Shown here piece after piece: positions 24,300 to 36,699 of a stretch of 64,000 nt of DNA. Made by a program: the position numbers and the translations under genes. Under the pieces are notes generated by a model. The model had not been told where the DNA came from. It worked only from the letters and a program-made list of their open reading frames with translations, and searched no databases. The stretch is from Lamellibrachia satsuma (taxonomy: Eukaryota; Annelida; Polychaeta; Sabellida; Siboglinidae): assembly GCA_033239005.1 (NCBI GenBank), contig BSQZ01000036.1, forward strand, positions 4,608,001 through 4,672,000, in the 5' to 3' direction. Position 1 is the first letter of the stretch. Every line of letters begins with the position of its first letter.

Positions 24300-26945
24300 A
24301 CAGTGTAATGTTTAGGAAAGATCGAATAGGAAGAAGGGGCGGGGGAGTTATTTTATATGTTAAAGAATCTATTCAGGCTTATGAAATAAAACTAGAAAGG
24401 GAAGCAGATTGCGATGAAGCTGTTTGGTGCAAAATTGTTTCAGGAAATTCAAAATTAACTATTGGATTAGTTTACCGAAATCCAAACATAAACGAAGAGG
24501 ACAACACAAAAATAAAAAACGCTATAAAGGAAGTTAGTAAAGGGGTATGTATCATAATGGGAGATTTTAGCCATGGACACATACAATGGAATTCTCTAGA
24601 GAGCACAGGGATTGAGGACCAACAATTTCTATTTTTAATCCAGGATAGCTTTCTTACTCAGCACATACTAGAACCAACCAGGGGAGAAAATGTATTAGAT
24701 ATAGTTTTGTCATCACAAAAAGAATTAGTGGACAATGTAAAAATATTTGAACCATTGGGTAATAGTGACCATAATCAAATACATTTTGACATCAATGTAA
24801 AATCAGAAAGTAAAAATAAGAAAACGTACAAGAGAAACTTCCACAAAGGTAACTACAAAGATATGAGAAAATACTTAGCAAAACTAGATTGGAATAACAT
24901 GCTGATGAATAAGACCGCAATTGAATGTTGGAATATTCTAAAATATGAAATTGAGAGTATCATCGATAAATTTGTTCCCTTCCAAAAACAAGGAAAATGG
25001 TGTAGAAAGAAACACTTGTCAAAAGAGGCTATTAGAAAAATAATGCTAAAACAAACTATGTGGAAGGTTTATAGGCGTACCAGAAAGGAAGAAGACTATG
25101 CAAAATACAAAGAGGCACTTAATGCAGCTACAACTGAAATCAGACAATCTAAAAGAAGCTATGAGCAAAAACTGGCATGTAACATAAAAAATGACAGCAA
25201 GAGTTTTTATACATATGTCAGGGGTAAACAAAACGTACAAGACAAGGTTGGACCTCTAGAAGACAGTGCTAGAAATATAATATCACAGGGGTTTTTAATG
25301 GCGGAAGACCTAAATGGTTACTTCAGTTCAGTGTTTACCAAAGAAGATATTAGTTCATTACCAGTTGCTGATGCTAAATTTCAGGGGGCTAAATTTGACT
25401 ATTTAGGTCCGTAAATTGTAACTCCAGAATTGGTAGCTAAGAAAATAAAGGCAATGAATAACAAATCACCGCGAGTGGATGGAATTCCTCCAAAATTACT
25501 AATGGAAACAGTCGAACAAATCAGTATACCACTTGCAAGAGTATTCAACTTGTCATCAAAAGAGGGAGTTGTTCCGTTTGAATGGAAAGAAGCAAACATC
25601 ATACCATTATTTAAAAGGGTTCGAGAAATAAGTCAGAGAATTACAGACTAGTGGGTTTAACGTCAGTGTTTTGTAAATTATTAGAGAGGTTAGTTAAAGA
25701 CCATATGGTGGACTTCCTCGTTAAGCATAAATTATTAAATTCATCTCAACATGGATTCCTTAAAGCGAGGTCATGCTTAACAAATATGTTATGTTTTTTG
25801 GAAGAAATCACTAAGTGGATAGACGTGGGATCGCCAGTAGATATTATCTACTTAGATTTTCAGAAAGCTTTTGACAAAGTGCCACATCAAAGATTACTAC
25901 TTAAATTAAAAGCCCATGGTATCGGGGAGAGCATAACTGACTGGATAGAACAATGGCTGACTGACAGAAGACAACGAGTTGTAGTAGATGGAGAAGTTTC
26001 AAATTGGAAATCAGTTTTGAGTGGGGTACCTCAAGGATCAGTATTAGGACCTATATTATTCTTAATTTATATCAATGACTTGGACGACAGTATAACAAGT
26101 AACGTACTGAAATTTGCGGATGACACAAAACTGTTTAGAAAGGTTAATACTGATGGTGATAAACAACATTTACAAAACGATCTAGACAGATTAGTGAAAT
26201 GGTCTGAGAAACTATAAAATGGGAGATACTGTTCTGGGTACTACTGTAAAAGAAAAGGACTTAGGAGTTACAATAAGCGCTGATATGAAAGTTTCAGAGC
26301 AGTGTGGTATTGCAGCTTCAAAGGGTAATCAAATTCTTGGATTGATTAGAAGAAACATAACATACAAGGGAAAAAAGTTAATTATACCTCTTTATAAAGC
26401 AATAGTTAGACCTCATTTAGAATACTGTATACAAGCACGGAGACCATATCCTAAGAAGGATATAGATACGCTTGAACGCATACAAAGGAGAGCAACTAAA
26501 ATGATTCCAGAACTTAGAGACTTTAGTTATGAAGAACGCCTGAAAGAATGTGGTTTAACAACTCTAGAGACAAGGAGGTTAAGAGGAGATCAGATTGAAG
26601 TTTTTAAGATATTGAATGGGTATGAAAATATTGATAGAAATATGTTTTTCTCACTCAAGAAGGATAGCAGAACTAGAGGACATGAGGTAAAATTAGTAAA
26701 GGATCAATGTAGATTGGACATCAGGAAGCACTCGTTCTCACAGAGGACAATAAATGAATGGAACAAATTGTCTACAGATTGTGTAACTGCTAGCAGCGTG
26801 AATATGTATAAAAAAAGGTTGACACATATCTCAGCAGGGCGGGTTATAAGTAGATGAACATTGTTGGACTCTTGATAAGCCAATGGCTTCCTTGTCCACT
26901 TGCCATCTGGGCCTTTGGCTTGGATGGCAAATCTTGTTAAATCTT
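24300..26945 (+). mobile_element. 5'-truncated, mutated CR1-like non-LTR retrotransposon
   Basis: Frame 24308-25414 holds the C-terminal part of an AP-endonuclease domain (GDFSHGHIQW and a later SDHN block) and the linker to the polymerase. After an in-frame stop the same frame continues at 25415-25648, then shifts at about 25650 into the reverse transcriptase core (25651-26217) with the YLDFQKAFD, SGVPQGSVLGP and FADD motifs. A further shift leads into 26219-26857, ending with the ERIQRRATKMIPELRDFSYEERL and INEWNKLSTDCV blocks typical of CR1-like elements. ORF1 and the endonuclease N-terminus are missing. The 3' end near 26945, ending in cttgttaaatcttg, matches a second copy at 56.7-57.0 kb. 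Confidence 0.88.
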
Positions 26946-27039
26946 GACTTCGAAAGAACTAAATGGCGTGGAAATTCAAGGACTGTGGTGGCAGGTGCGG
27001 CTAATAACTGAGATTATGTCGAGCAGGTGGCGGAAAACT

Positions 27040-27306
27040 TGTTGGTTACGTTCGAGCCTGTAAAGAAGAAGACGTCTTTGAAATGACTGGTTCTGTATAT
27101 TTCGTGGACGTTGATGGCGTACATACTACCACCATGTGATCCGATAAGCCAATCGGTGCAATGCCTACAAGACGGCGGTATAAATCGGTTAGGTTGGTGT
27201 AGATTTTGTCCAGTGTCGCAGTTCCTCGTGTTGGTATGTTAGCAATTTGCTTTAGGTTGTGATTACGTTTCAAATGAGAATCTCTCAACTTGTTATGGTT
27301 GCCCAT
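27040..27306 (-). mobile_element. LINE endonuclease-domain fragment
   Basis: The minus-strand frame reads GNHNKLRDSHLKRNHNLKQI, then PTRGTATLDKIYTNL, then APIGLSDHMVVV. These are the last three conserved blocks of an AP-type retrotransposon endonuclease. It is a different family from the neighbouring CR1-like element. No polymerase follows. Confidence 0.6.
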
Positions 27307-27672
27307 TATGATGACGCCAGCATGTGTACGTAGTCTATGTTGCTGTATGCTTCACATTCAATTAATGTACACAAACACTTACTGCAGTTTACATTCATTT
27401 TGGTATGGCTAATGATCATAAGTAGCGTAGTGCAGTTTGACTAGAAAAAAGGCTTGTACACATGAAAGTTGAGCTTATAAATTTTCTTCTAGATTTATCC
27501 GTTTCATGCGTTTCTGTAAGAAAGATCAGACAACTTTTCTGCGAACACAATGCCGTGCCAAGATGAGTAGAAGTACAACATACGACATCGATATCAGCCT
27601 GGATCAGCATTCTACAGACGCAGTGTGAATGTGCTGCTGGGAATGGCCCTGGTGCACACTACAAACATTTTC

Positions 27673-27894
27673 GGGCAGCTTTTTGCCATTGCTTGACTGT
27701 GCAAATGACAAACGCATGAATTTAGAACTGACACGCACCGAGACTGTACAGTCTGTTCACAGACCCTGCCGGCGCCTGCATAGTGGTTCACCTGTTAAGT
27801 CAAAAAACCTAGATCTGTCGAATAGTTGTAAACACCTATTGTTCAATCACATACCTAAGGTACTTCAGGTGGACTACACATCAACATATACACA
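27673..27894 (+). other. Possible exon 2 of copy F (weak)
   Basis: A frame ending at a good donor (acacag|GTAAGT, 27894/27895) contains an RPC motif where other copies have HPC or NPC, and ends in phase 0 like a family exon 2. The helix before the donor is poorly conserved, and the obvious acceptor (ttcgggcag, about 27672) gives phase 2 rather than the family's phase 1. It may be unrelated. Confidence 0.22.
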
Positions 27895-28949
27895 GGTAAG
27901 TAATGCCACCGTTAGACGCTGTCATAGACAGAACAGTGTATGACAGGGTCTTCATTAACACTGCTGTTGATATCACCAATAACTACCTCTGTTACATCAC
28001 GGTGAGCATCAGTGACAACCGAAGCTGATTCCTCTTCCACAGACATGCAAGTTTCGCTCGTGCAGCTCGTTTCTTTGAGAACTTCGATGGCTCTGACACC
28101 CAATGAAACTTTTATGGTATTGCATCTTTCTTTAATGCACGACGTGTGCATGGGGTTCCTGAAAGAAGAACATATACACTAGTATCAGATGGCTTGTGCT
28201 ATTACACTTATACCAGTTAGCAAATGTCAGTTGTATGTTTTGTGTCGAATGGTAGTTCATAAGTTAAATATATGTCTGCATAATTAATAAAAAAATAGTT
28301 TTGTATTCAACGCGACATGATCGGTTAAATGCATGTTCTTGTGTATATAACCAAGTTATTGTTGTATTTTGTCATTCCTTAATGATCGCCAAGATACCCC
28401 ATATACGTTGTAACACATGCCATATCCAGTCACAGTGTGACCCCCATTAAATAGCCTGAGGGTGACTTAGTATGATGCACCCTTTCTTTCCGACCCCCCC
28501 CCCATATTTACAAGATATGTACACTGGTTTAGTTATAGTCAAATTTAATAAATACCATGCGCAATTCCGTTGTCTTGTTGGAATAAAGTGGCTGTAGCAA
28601 ACTACCATGTGCGGCCTCGGAGTCCAGCGTGACCCCCTCTTGTCGGCGGCGGGTCTAATTGAATGGACCCACGGTTGCACAATACTCGTGGCTATTCGGG
28701 TGCACTCAAGCGAACAATTGTTGAATTCACGTGTTTACTGAGCTAAAATGGCTAGCCCCGTTTCGAATTTGATAGTAGTAAATCAAGCCAGTTCGAAACA
28801 ATGTCGTTCAAAAATGTTAATAGTACACTTATGCAATAATCACAAAATCAGAAATCACTCACGTTGGCGCAAGAGCAGCATGGCGGACGCCCACTAATCG
28901 TCTTGTGGTGTAGTGACGTCAATTTGCAGTAAACCCTAACCCTGGTAGT

Positions 28950-29175
28950 AGTAGTCGTAGTCATAGCAGTAGTCGTGGTTGTGGTGGTAGCGGTGGTGGT
29001 GGTGGTGGTGGTGGTGGTGGTGGTAGTCATAGTGGTAGTAGTAGTCGTAGGTGGTGGTGGTGGTGGTGGTGGTGGTGGTAGTCATAGTGGTAGTAGTAGT
29101 CGTAGTCATAGTAGTAGTGGTGATGGTGGTGGTGGTGGTGGTGGTTGTGGTGGTTGTGGTGGTGGGGGTGGTGGT
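28950..29175. repeat. GGT/AGT-rich imperfect trinucleotide repeat
   Basis: Interrupted (GGT)n and (AGT)n tracts, followed to about 29335 by degenerate GCA/GTA-rich sequence. Open frames of valine or glycine here are low complexity. Confidence 0.85.
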
Positions 29176-29596
29176 GGTAGTAGTGGTAGTATTAGTAGAA
29201 AGGTAGCAGCAGGAGCAGTCAGGGCAGCTTCAGCGGTCGCGGCAGCTATGCCAGTCACGGCAGCGGCAGCGGTAGCGACAGGTGTAGCTGCAACTGCGGT
29301 AATAGCAGTAATAGTAGTAGCAGCTATATTTGTTATCTGCTAGATGGTTTATTATTCAGCATTTGAGCATTTGAAGAGAGTAAACGGTAGACAGTAAGAT
29401 GTCAGTATCTCCACTGAAATCCAGTTAGGTTGTCTTGTCAACTTATTCCACCACATCAACGCGTATCACTATATCCTATTTGTTTATGCGAGTCGTTGAA
29501 GAGAGTAACGTGCTAGTCAGATACTACAAAGAAGCAAGATACAAAGAAGCAAGGCAATATAGCTGATAACGTCTCTCGATTGTTTTGACTCGACAG

Positions 29597-30031
29597 GGTA
29601 CGAGACGCCTTCGATCTCTGGTCACTTTCCTTAAGGACGAAATCCCTGGATGGGCGCCCGTCTTCCAATCAGATCTCCAAACATTGGTGCGTGACATGGC
29701 ACAGGTAAGATTTACATGTTGTTGACTGTGTTTCTTTAAAAACGGTGAAAGCATTAACTATTGTTTGATTCATTCATCAATATAGCAAAGTATTTACGGA
29801 AAGTTGAATGACTGATTATATTGAACAACAGTTATTTTACTGTGCCTGTAACAGTATGCCTGGATCATTAATTTATTATGTGTTGAACTATGCATATTGC
29901 CATCTATCCATCCGGAAACTAGACAACTGGTGACAAAACTAATGTTCTGCGATTTGTTTCCATAGTTGGACGACACGATACGACGACTCCTAGAAGCATT
30001 GATGACCTACATAGTTCACGTGAACCACGTA
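29597..30031 (+). pseudogene. Helical cytokine-like family, copy F: E-like truncated copy
   Basis: Exon 3 (29597-29704, 108 nt, acceptor cgacag, donor GTAAGA, phase 0 both sides) encodes a stretch clearly related to exon 3 of copy E, with the shared pattern EIPGWAPVFQSDLQTL. The next exon starts at 29966 after catag and reads LDDTIRRLLEALMTYIVHVNHV, almost the same as copy E, but homology stops abruptly after base 30031 and the frame ends about 16 codons later. The WAG motif and helices C and D were not found downstream. Splice sites and the remaining frame are undamaged, so the truncation is probably recent. A minus-strand CR1 fragment lies 240 bp further on. Confidence 0.7.
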
Positions 30032-30269
30032 GTATTAATTATATTTCGACGAATGGATCGTTTTATTCAGGACTCCTAGTAGTCGTGGTGTCCTGTGCAT
30101 ATGTAAATTAAACTGTGCTCATGTGATGTTGCTATGGCAGAGATTCGTTTTTTTAACGTAATATATGATATGTTATTATTCACTAAAGCTGTCGGTTGTC
30201 TACAACGGTTATACAACGATGTGTGATGTTGCGCTTACACTATTCATCTTACTTACATTATTTTTTTAT

Positions 30270-30540
30270 TAAATGGAAAAACCGTTCTGTGAGAACGAGT
30301 ACTTCCTAATATTCAGTCTACACTGATCCATTACTAATGTTACACCATATCCTTTAGTTCTACTATCTTTCTTCAATTAATATTTTCATACCCATTCAAT
30401 ATCTTAAAAAAATCAGTTTAATCTCCTCTTAACCCCCTTGTCGCTACGATTGTTAAACCGCATTCTATCAGGCATTCTTCACAACTAAAGTCTCTCAGTT
30501 CTGGAATCATTTTAGTTGCTCTCCATTGTATTTGTATGCG
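30270..30540 (-). mobile_element. CR1-like LINE fragment
   Basis: The minus strand carries the ATKMIPELRDFSCEECL block and a block like the basic-residue tail (QCR, IRKYSFSQ) seen in the larger CR1-like copy at 24.3-26.9 kb, with stops. It is a short 3' piece of the same family in opposite orientation. Confidence 0.65.
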
Positions 30541-31683
30541 TGTGTGTTTATGTGTTTGTGAATGGTGTTTGTTTGTTTGTTTGTTGGTTGCTTGCATAGC
30601 AGCAACAGCTGTATTCCAGTAACGGGCAACATCAATAAAAGTTGTCATTACGAAACCAGGCAGTGGGCAGCACTTGTTACGCAGTAATAGCCGAACAGAC
30701 GATGTCCGGAAGTTGCAGTGAAGCATAATAAAAAATGCCATGGATGTTTTGTTTCTTGTAATAAAAGACATTCCGAATGGATCGATCGGTTGCGTCTGCT
30801 ACTTTATGAACTACACATTAATACACAGTTTCAATTGAAAACTGTTTAAATAGTTCACCGATCTGTGTCGTTATACTATATGCTGGCAACATTAGGTTTA
30901 TCCAAAATACTAAAAACGACCACTTTGTTTAAGGTAATGTGATATTTTCATTACTACTGTTATGTATACAGAATTCCTATCGTACCTTCTGAAACAGGAC
31001 AGTAATACAGCGTTATGTCAAATCACGTCAACCAGATTCCCTCGATCCAATTACATTTGGTTGGTAAGATACGTCACGTTCAAGGGTGATGGTGTCTAAG
31101 GGGTGTGGCAGGTAGTGGGTGGTGGGACGGGTGGGTGTTTGGTCTCAGAAATAAGTATGAAGTTGGATTGGTGGGAGGAGAGCTCTAAGAAATGGTGGCA
31201 TGTGGGTGGTTGTCAAAACAGGTCTAAGATGGGGTAGAGGTTCTTAGCCTAACGAGGTTCTTAGCCTAACGATTAGAAACGAACGTGTTTGGGTCGACTA
31301 TCTGCCAATATCAGACTGATAGCATTAATTACTATGCTAGTTTTGGAGTATGTTTTAAATGAATTCCAACGGTTTCACTACATGTATCAAATACATCTAT
31401 TAAACGTATGTAAACATGGACATTTGATGTTATTAGTTATCATTGCTTATACAGGCATATATTTGGATAGTTAAAAAACGATCAGACTCAAAAATGGAAT
31501 AATAAATATAGATGTATGCATAATGGATGGGCGGGGTCATTATCAGAACGAACGTAATGTTGGGGGGTGTACAAGCCAGCGCTGTGAAGCGTTATAAGGT
31601 TGTGGAGGTCTCCAAAACGTACACAAAAAATAGCGCGACGTACTTTATAGATAGAGCCGTTCCTGTATGGTGAATTCTGCCAC

Positions 31684-33293
31684 CTAACTTGAACTATGCT
31701 TTCTACGACCACCTTTCATCATCTTCGCTAGTGCCTTCCCAAAATTGATTGTTTGTGGCGCTGTTGACGGCGAGCGACCTACATCTGTTTGTGGTAAATC
31801 GAGGGTTCGGTAAGCGGAACAACGTCTTAACGGAGAACCTTCGTCCAGTGCGAGTTGCCACGACCTGAGACTCAGTGCGTCAGTTGTGGGCGGCATGGGG
31901 CTGTTCGAAGCAGTTATGCTCTTGTTGCGTTGCCGGACAAAGTCATTCCACGAATCGCAGTGCTTCAGCACTGAGAGCAACTGCTGTTGTTCCTCGTTCC
32001 GAAACTTGGCGCGCGCGCGCCGTTGTATCCAACACATGCACAGGTAATAACCGATGGCCACCTCAACTATTAACGACAATATAAAGATGACGAAAAAGTT
32101 GTCAGTCGGGCCCTGACGTGTGCTCTTGTCCCTACATCGCCAGCCTGTGTAGCCATCGGCGCAGAAACAGTGGTAGCTCACAGAGTCCGGGTAACAAGAA
32201 CCACCATTGTCGCACACCAACGGGCATATGCCTCTTCGCGCGGAAAACGACTCAGGTCGGAACTGCATTTGGCAACTGCTGATTTTCCACTGTGAAGTAA
32301 TCCCGTTGTTGTGGTCGTGATCCCAGCGCAACCGCCTTTGCCACCTCGCGTTAAGATGGGCGCTGGCGTTGCAGCTGTTGTACCACCAGCCGCCGCCGTC
32401 GCTTCGCTGACACGTTCTGAACGAGATGTTCCGCTGTGAGCTAAAACACAAAGAAACTATGTCGAAGGCAAGACACTTTAAACAAGAAAATGGTGATCTT
32501 GATGATAACGATGATAATAATAATCTTGATTATAATGATGGTAATGATACTCTTGACAATACTGATGATCTTGATGATAAGGATGACCTTAATGGTAACG
32601 ATGATAACGATGATATTGATTATCTTGATGATAACGATGATAATGATGATCTTGATGACAATAATAATAATAATAATCTTGATCATAACGATAATCTTGA
32701 TGATAATGATGATCATAATGATAACGATGGTAACAGTGATAATGATGATATTGATAACTATGACCTTGATGATCTTGATGATAACAGTGTTGTAAAAAGA
32801 TCATGATTTTAAAAAATCGGACTTTTGGTCATCGCAGAAGACGGTAGGTATTGAAGCACCTAGAAGGCCATGCCGACGATTGTGCTCATGTTGATATTTT
32901 TGAGTTAACTTCTCTTCTATATGGATTTTTCCCTGATGTATGGCCCTCCTCCACTTTTGTCTGTCATGCGCAATAGGTTCCCAGGTGTTTACAGGGAAGT
33001 GTGTTGTTTTAGGATGTCTTTTTAGCACATCTTTGTATCTCAAACGTTGTCCACCACGAAGGCGTTTCCCGCTGGATAATTCCCATAGAACACCGCCTTT
33101 GGGAGTCTATCGCTGCTCATTCGGGTGACATGTCCAGTCCAGCGGAGTTGGGATGCAGTCAGAATGGCTTCTATACTTGACATGTTGGCCTGTCTCAACA
33201 CGTCTGTATTTGAAATGTGGTCTTTCCATGATATCCGAAGGATTTGTCGTAGATGCCGGAGAAGCACTTGGGAAAGGTGGCGACTATGTTATC

Positions 33294-33334
<41 letters not shown>

Positions 33335-33354
33335 TAAATTATAACTATGTTATC

Positions 33355-33419
<65 letters not shown>

Positions 33420-35017
33420 ATATACCGATAACATAGTTATAATTTAGGTTGACTTAACACAGCAACATAAATGTCACTTAAAAACATATTGTATCAGAAC
33501 TGTCAGCAATCTATCACCAGTGCTAACATTTACATGCTGAAAAATACAGTCACTTTAAACCCTTAGCAACCTTGTCCCGTTTAACTATAAACTCAGAAAT
33601 ATGACCATTACACAACTTCAGAAGTACTTTAGCAAAATAACCACCTAAAATCAAATGAACACCCTAAAACAGACTACCGGCTTGAACAGAGTAAAACACT
33701 TGGAGCTGATGTTGGGCTCGTTGAATTGAGATAGTGTCCACAAGTGCCTATAGTTCCTTAGGCCATATATACCATTAGAGGGCACGCACGCTGTGGCTGA
33801 CAATGACCTTTGTGGTCATTGTTTGTTGAGGGGGTGAATTAACACCTGTCCAGGGCTCAGTGTACTATGGCCAGACTAGTGCAGACGGTCTCACTTGAGT
33901 TCGCATACTGATTTGCTAACACTGGTAACAACTAGTACAAATGTTTGCTTAAGACGGATTTTATCTCAGGGCTTCTGACTTGAAAATATGCTGCCTCTTC
34001 AGGACAAGTCTGTGTGGCTTCACTGCATTCAGTATGCAGAAATGTGTAAAACGTTATCAACTGATACCAAATTAAAATGAAATCACATCACCAGAAATTC
34101 AAATCAAACAATAAAAAAACCGAAATAAAAAATCCAAGAAATGTTTTTATCCATTTCTTGGAGTGAATCAAATCATGATTTAAATCAATGATTTAAATCA
34201 ATGATTTAAATCAAATGATTTAAATCAAACAACTCTGGATGATAATGATGATTTGATAATAGCGATGACAATGATGATCTTGATGATATGACAATAATAA
34301 TGATATGATGATAATGACTATTATAACTTTTATAACTATTATAATTAGTAGAATTAGTATGACTATAATAATTATTGTAATTCTTAATTTAAGAAGGATG
34401 ATTATAATGATGATAAACATAAATATAATATAAATATACATGATGATGAAACGTTATTGTATTGTCTTGCCACGCCTCGTATTGTATTGTACGCATGGAT
34501 GGAGCCGCCAATCAGTGACAACAAGTGTTACGTACCTCAGTGCATCACCCGCCGTGCTATACTCGGTTAGGTACGACCCGAGCCCCAACTTATAACCCGA
34601 TTTCTCGTCCCCAACCTCGAAATTGTCATAGTATGCGTGTCTGGCTTCACCCGACTGCTCGTTTTGTACTTCAATGCGCATCAACATTTTTCGACCGCGT
34701 GTAAGACGATGTATGTACTCAGTGCCTAGCCAGAACTCGAAGTCGTTTCCGAAACCGTCTTTGTACGCGTTCCACGATTGTACAAAACTCAACGAGCCGG
34801 CCACTCGTTTTTGGAACACCGTCCATCCGCCAGAATCGGTTCGCAAATCGCAGACGACCCTCAGTGCCCGCTCATCGTCGGCCAAACGCAGAGTGTACAT
34901 CGTCTTCAAAATCAAGCCCGAGCACTGCACTTCCTCGCAGTTGGCGGGCCCACACGGAATTCGTTTCGACAGGGCGGAAGCAAACCACAGAAACAGCGGC
35001 ACGTTCTTCGGCGCCAT
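31684..35017 (-). CDS. FReD-2: fibrinogen-related domain, EGF, transmembrane protein with ITIM-like tail (412 aa)
   Basis: Two coding exons on the minus strand: 35017-34536 (donor GTACGT, phase 2) and 32440-31684 (acceptor tttag, stop at 31684). Residues 1-17 are a signal peptide (MAPKNVPLFLWFASALS). Residues about 21-224 form a fibrinogen C-terminal-like domain: VVCDLRTDSGGWTVFQKR, GFGNDFEFWLGTEYIHRL and, across the junction, GGGWWYNSC. The usual calcium-binding loop before GGWW is missing, replaced by a short stretch around FRTCQRSD. An EGF repeat follows with six cysteines (C233, 237, 243, 252, 254, 263). Residues about 276-298 are a membrane helix followed by a basic stop-transfer run (IQRRARAKFR). 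The 114-residue tail contains SAYRTL (369-374), which fits the ITIM consensus. The long intron holds a LINE fragment and a TA-rich inverted repeat. A cell-surface lectin-like or adhesion receptor is the best inference. Confidence 0.85.
32490..32800. repeat. GAT/AAT-rich imperfect repeat
   Basis: Interrupted GATGATAAT-type low complexity inside the FReD-2 intron; a second patch lies at 34238-34440. Asp/Asn- or Ile-rich open frames across it are artefacts. Confidence 0.85.
32810..33267 (-). mobile_element. 3' fragment of an RTE-like LINE polymerase
   Basis: The minus strand reads LRQILRISWKDHISNTDVL, then a QLRWTGHVTRMSSDRLPKAV block, then after a frame shift RYKDVLKRH and a WEPIAHDRQKWRRAIHQG block. 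These are C-terminal motifs of a widespread invertebrate LINE polymerase family. The fragment lies inside the FReD-2 intron and is inactive. The exact clade needs a database comparison. Confidence 0.7.
33281..33448. repeat. (TA)n flanked by direct and inverted copies of one unique segment
   Basis: A unique flank containing ACTATGTTATCGGTATAT occurs directly at 33285 and again at 33344, and in inverted form before 33440. The arms 33333-33362 and 33419-33448 are perfectly complementary over about 30 bases and close around a TA-rich loop. Confidence 0.85.
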
Positions 35018-35056
35018 ATTGTCGGTTTCGTGCTCACGCGCAATGGTGAATGTCTG

Positions 35057-35064
35057 TGACGTCA
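35057..35064. promoter_or_regulatory. CRE palindrome upstream of FReD-2
   Basis: TGACGTCA (in GTGACGTCAC) lies 39 bp before the FReD-2 start codon. FReD-1 has the same ten bases at nearly the same distance. Confidence 0.4.
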
Positions 35065-35482
35065 CTCTTCCAAACTGGGGCGCATATGTGGCGAAGCCTA
35101 TGCGCCGAAGCTTTGTTCCATCACAGGACACACGACAAAGGTCAAAATAAACGAAAATCATACGTCGATTGTGACATTTGTAATTTCAGAGGTTTAAGGC
35201 CGTTGCAAAAGACAGTGCATTGAAGTGTAATGCGGCGAACACACCTGTCCGCTTTTATCAACGGCACCCACTTCCGCACCCGTTGTCTGTTGTTTTAGGA
35301 CATACCTCCTAGCTATTTTAGCAGAACTACATGCCATCCACTTCCGCACATTGGAAAATTGCAAATGAAGAGATTCCGTTAGACCGGCAAATGCCGGTTT
35401 TTACCGGTAACATTGTATCAAGTACCGGAAAAAATAAAAGACGTCGGTACCGAGTACCGGGAAAAATAATTTACAGTGTTGC

Positions 35483-35626
35483 TGTTGTGCTTGCTATGAC
35501 CCTTTAATTGACGTCACGAGCCTCGGTTTGAGAGCTTGACGGGGCTCCGCCATGTTTGAGGTTAAACAAGTGTGTGTCTTGTTTACCAACGAGTTATGTT
35601 CAGTTGTGCATACGTCCTGACATAAA
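35483..35626 (+). repeat. 5' LTR of the Ty3/Gypsy element
   Basis: It begins TGTTGTGCTTGCTATGA and ends near ctgacataaa, where the usual terminal CA is mutated. It is about 144 bp and contains TGACGTCA. It is followed from about 35632 by a TTGGCGACGAGGACGG-like segment that is the likely primer-binding site. Confidence 0.85.
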
Positions 35627-35719
35627 AAAAATTGGCGACGAGGACGGATGAATATCGCCTACTGCCTCCGCCAGTGTTCCTAGCAACACCGGGCGATCCA
35701 CCGGTGCCGTGGACTCGGT

Positions 35720-36118
35720 GATTGTTGAATTTCGAAACTTACCTAATGGAAAACAGCCTCGACAGGGCCAACGTCACGGCAGCACGGCGCCGGGCTATCC
35801 TGGTACGTTGCCTGGGGATAGAAGGCCAGAGAATATTTGCGTCCCTGAAGGAGACGGACACATATGACGTAACTACACTACGTAATCATTTCGGCCCAAA
35901 ACGAAGTGTCATGGTGGAACGGTATACGTTTCGACAGCGGGCGCAACGCCCAAGGGAAAGTGTACGTGAGTACATTACTGCATTGCACGAACTTATAGCT
36001 AACTGTAACTTCGGTCAGCTGTCGGATGAACTGATACGCGACCAGCTGATCGAGAAAACGACTAATCCCAGAATTAGGGAGCGACTGCTAATGGTGCGAC
36101 TGCTATGCTCACAAGTTT
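35720..36118 (+). pseudogene. Retrotransposon gag remnant
   Basis: About 130 codons resembling Ty3/Gypsy capsid, including an RYTFRQRAQRPRESVREYI block and an LIANCNFGQLSDELIRDQLI block just before the end. A CCHC-type zinc-knuckle remnant (CSNCGYSSHATGSAKC region) follows at about 36225-36300 after frame changes. Confidence 0.75.
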
Positions 36119-36699
36119 GAAACGCATAGGGTTCAAGCGGTCCGGGCGAAGTCTCAGTACTCTGCGGCAAAGCTGAACAGGAGTACACCCACAACCACCA
36201 ACACTCGGGTACAAGTGCCGTGTAGCAACTGTGGTTACAGTTCACACGCGACAGGCAGCGCGAAATGTCTTGCCAGGGCGAAAACTTGCTGACTGTGCTC
36301 AAAATGAATCACTTTGCGAAGTGTTGCAGATCTTCCAGAAAGGGGAGTGCCGTCGGTCAAATACAACAGCCAAACGAATCTGCAATGTTTGTACTTTCGG
36401 TGAATTCAGTAACCGGTGCATCTAAGTCGTTCAATACATGCAGTCTGCAACTGGCTGACACAATGGTGACACTTATTATTTATATTGTAACGAAAATGTC
36501 GATATTGAACGACTCTCTTTATCGGAAGAACTTCTCTGCGTACCCCTTGCATCCACCTGTGGGAAATTTGTCAACATACGACAGTAGTGAAATCCCACTG
36601 GAGGGAATGGTACATCTACCAGTCACATACCAGTCAGACACCATCCAGAACTTTCCGTTCTGTGTCACCCGAAGTGGTTCGAGTCTGATGGGACTAGAA

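Noticed and set aside
28975..29343. Val/Gly/Ala-rich frame ending in a hydrophobic stretch
   Set aside because: Degenerate trinucleotide repeat; no acceptor or donor gives a plausible exon.
32426..32806. Asp/Asn-rich and Ile-rich frames
   Set aside because: Low-complexity GAT/AAT repeat in the FReD-2 intron.
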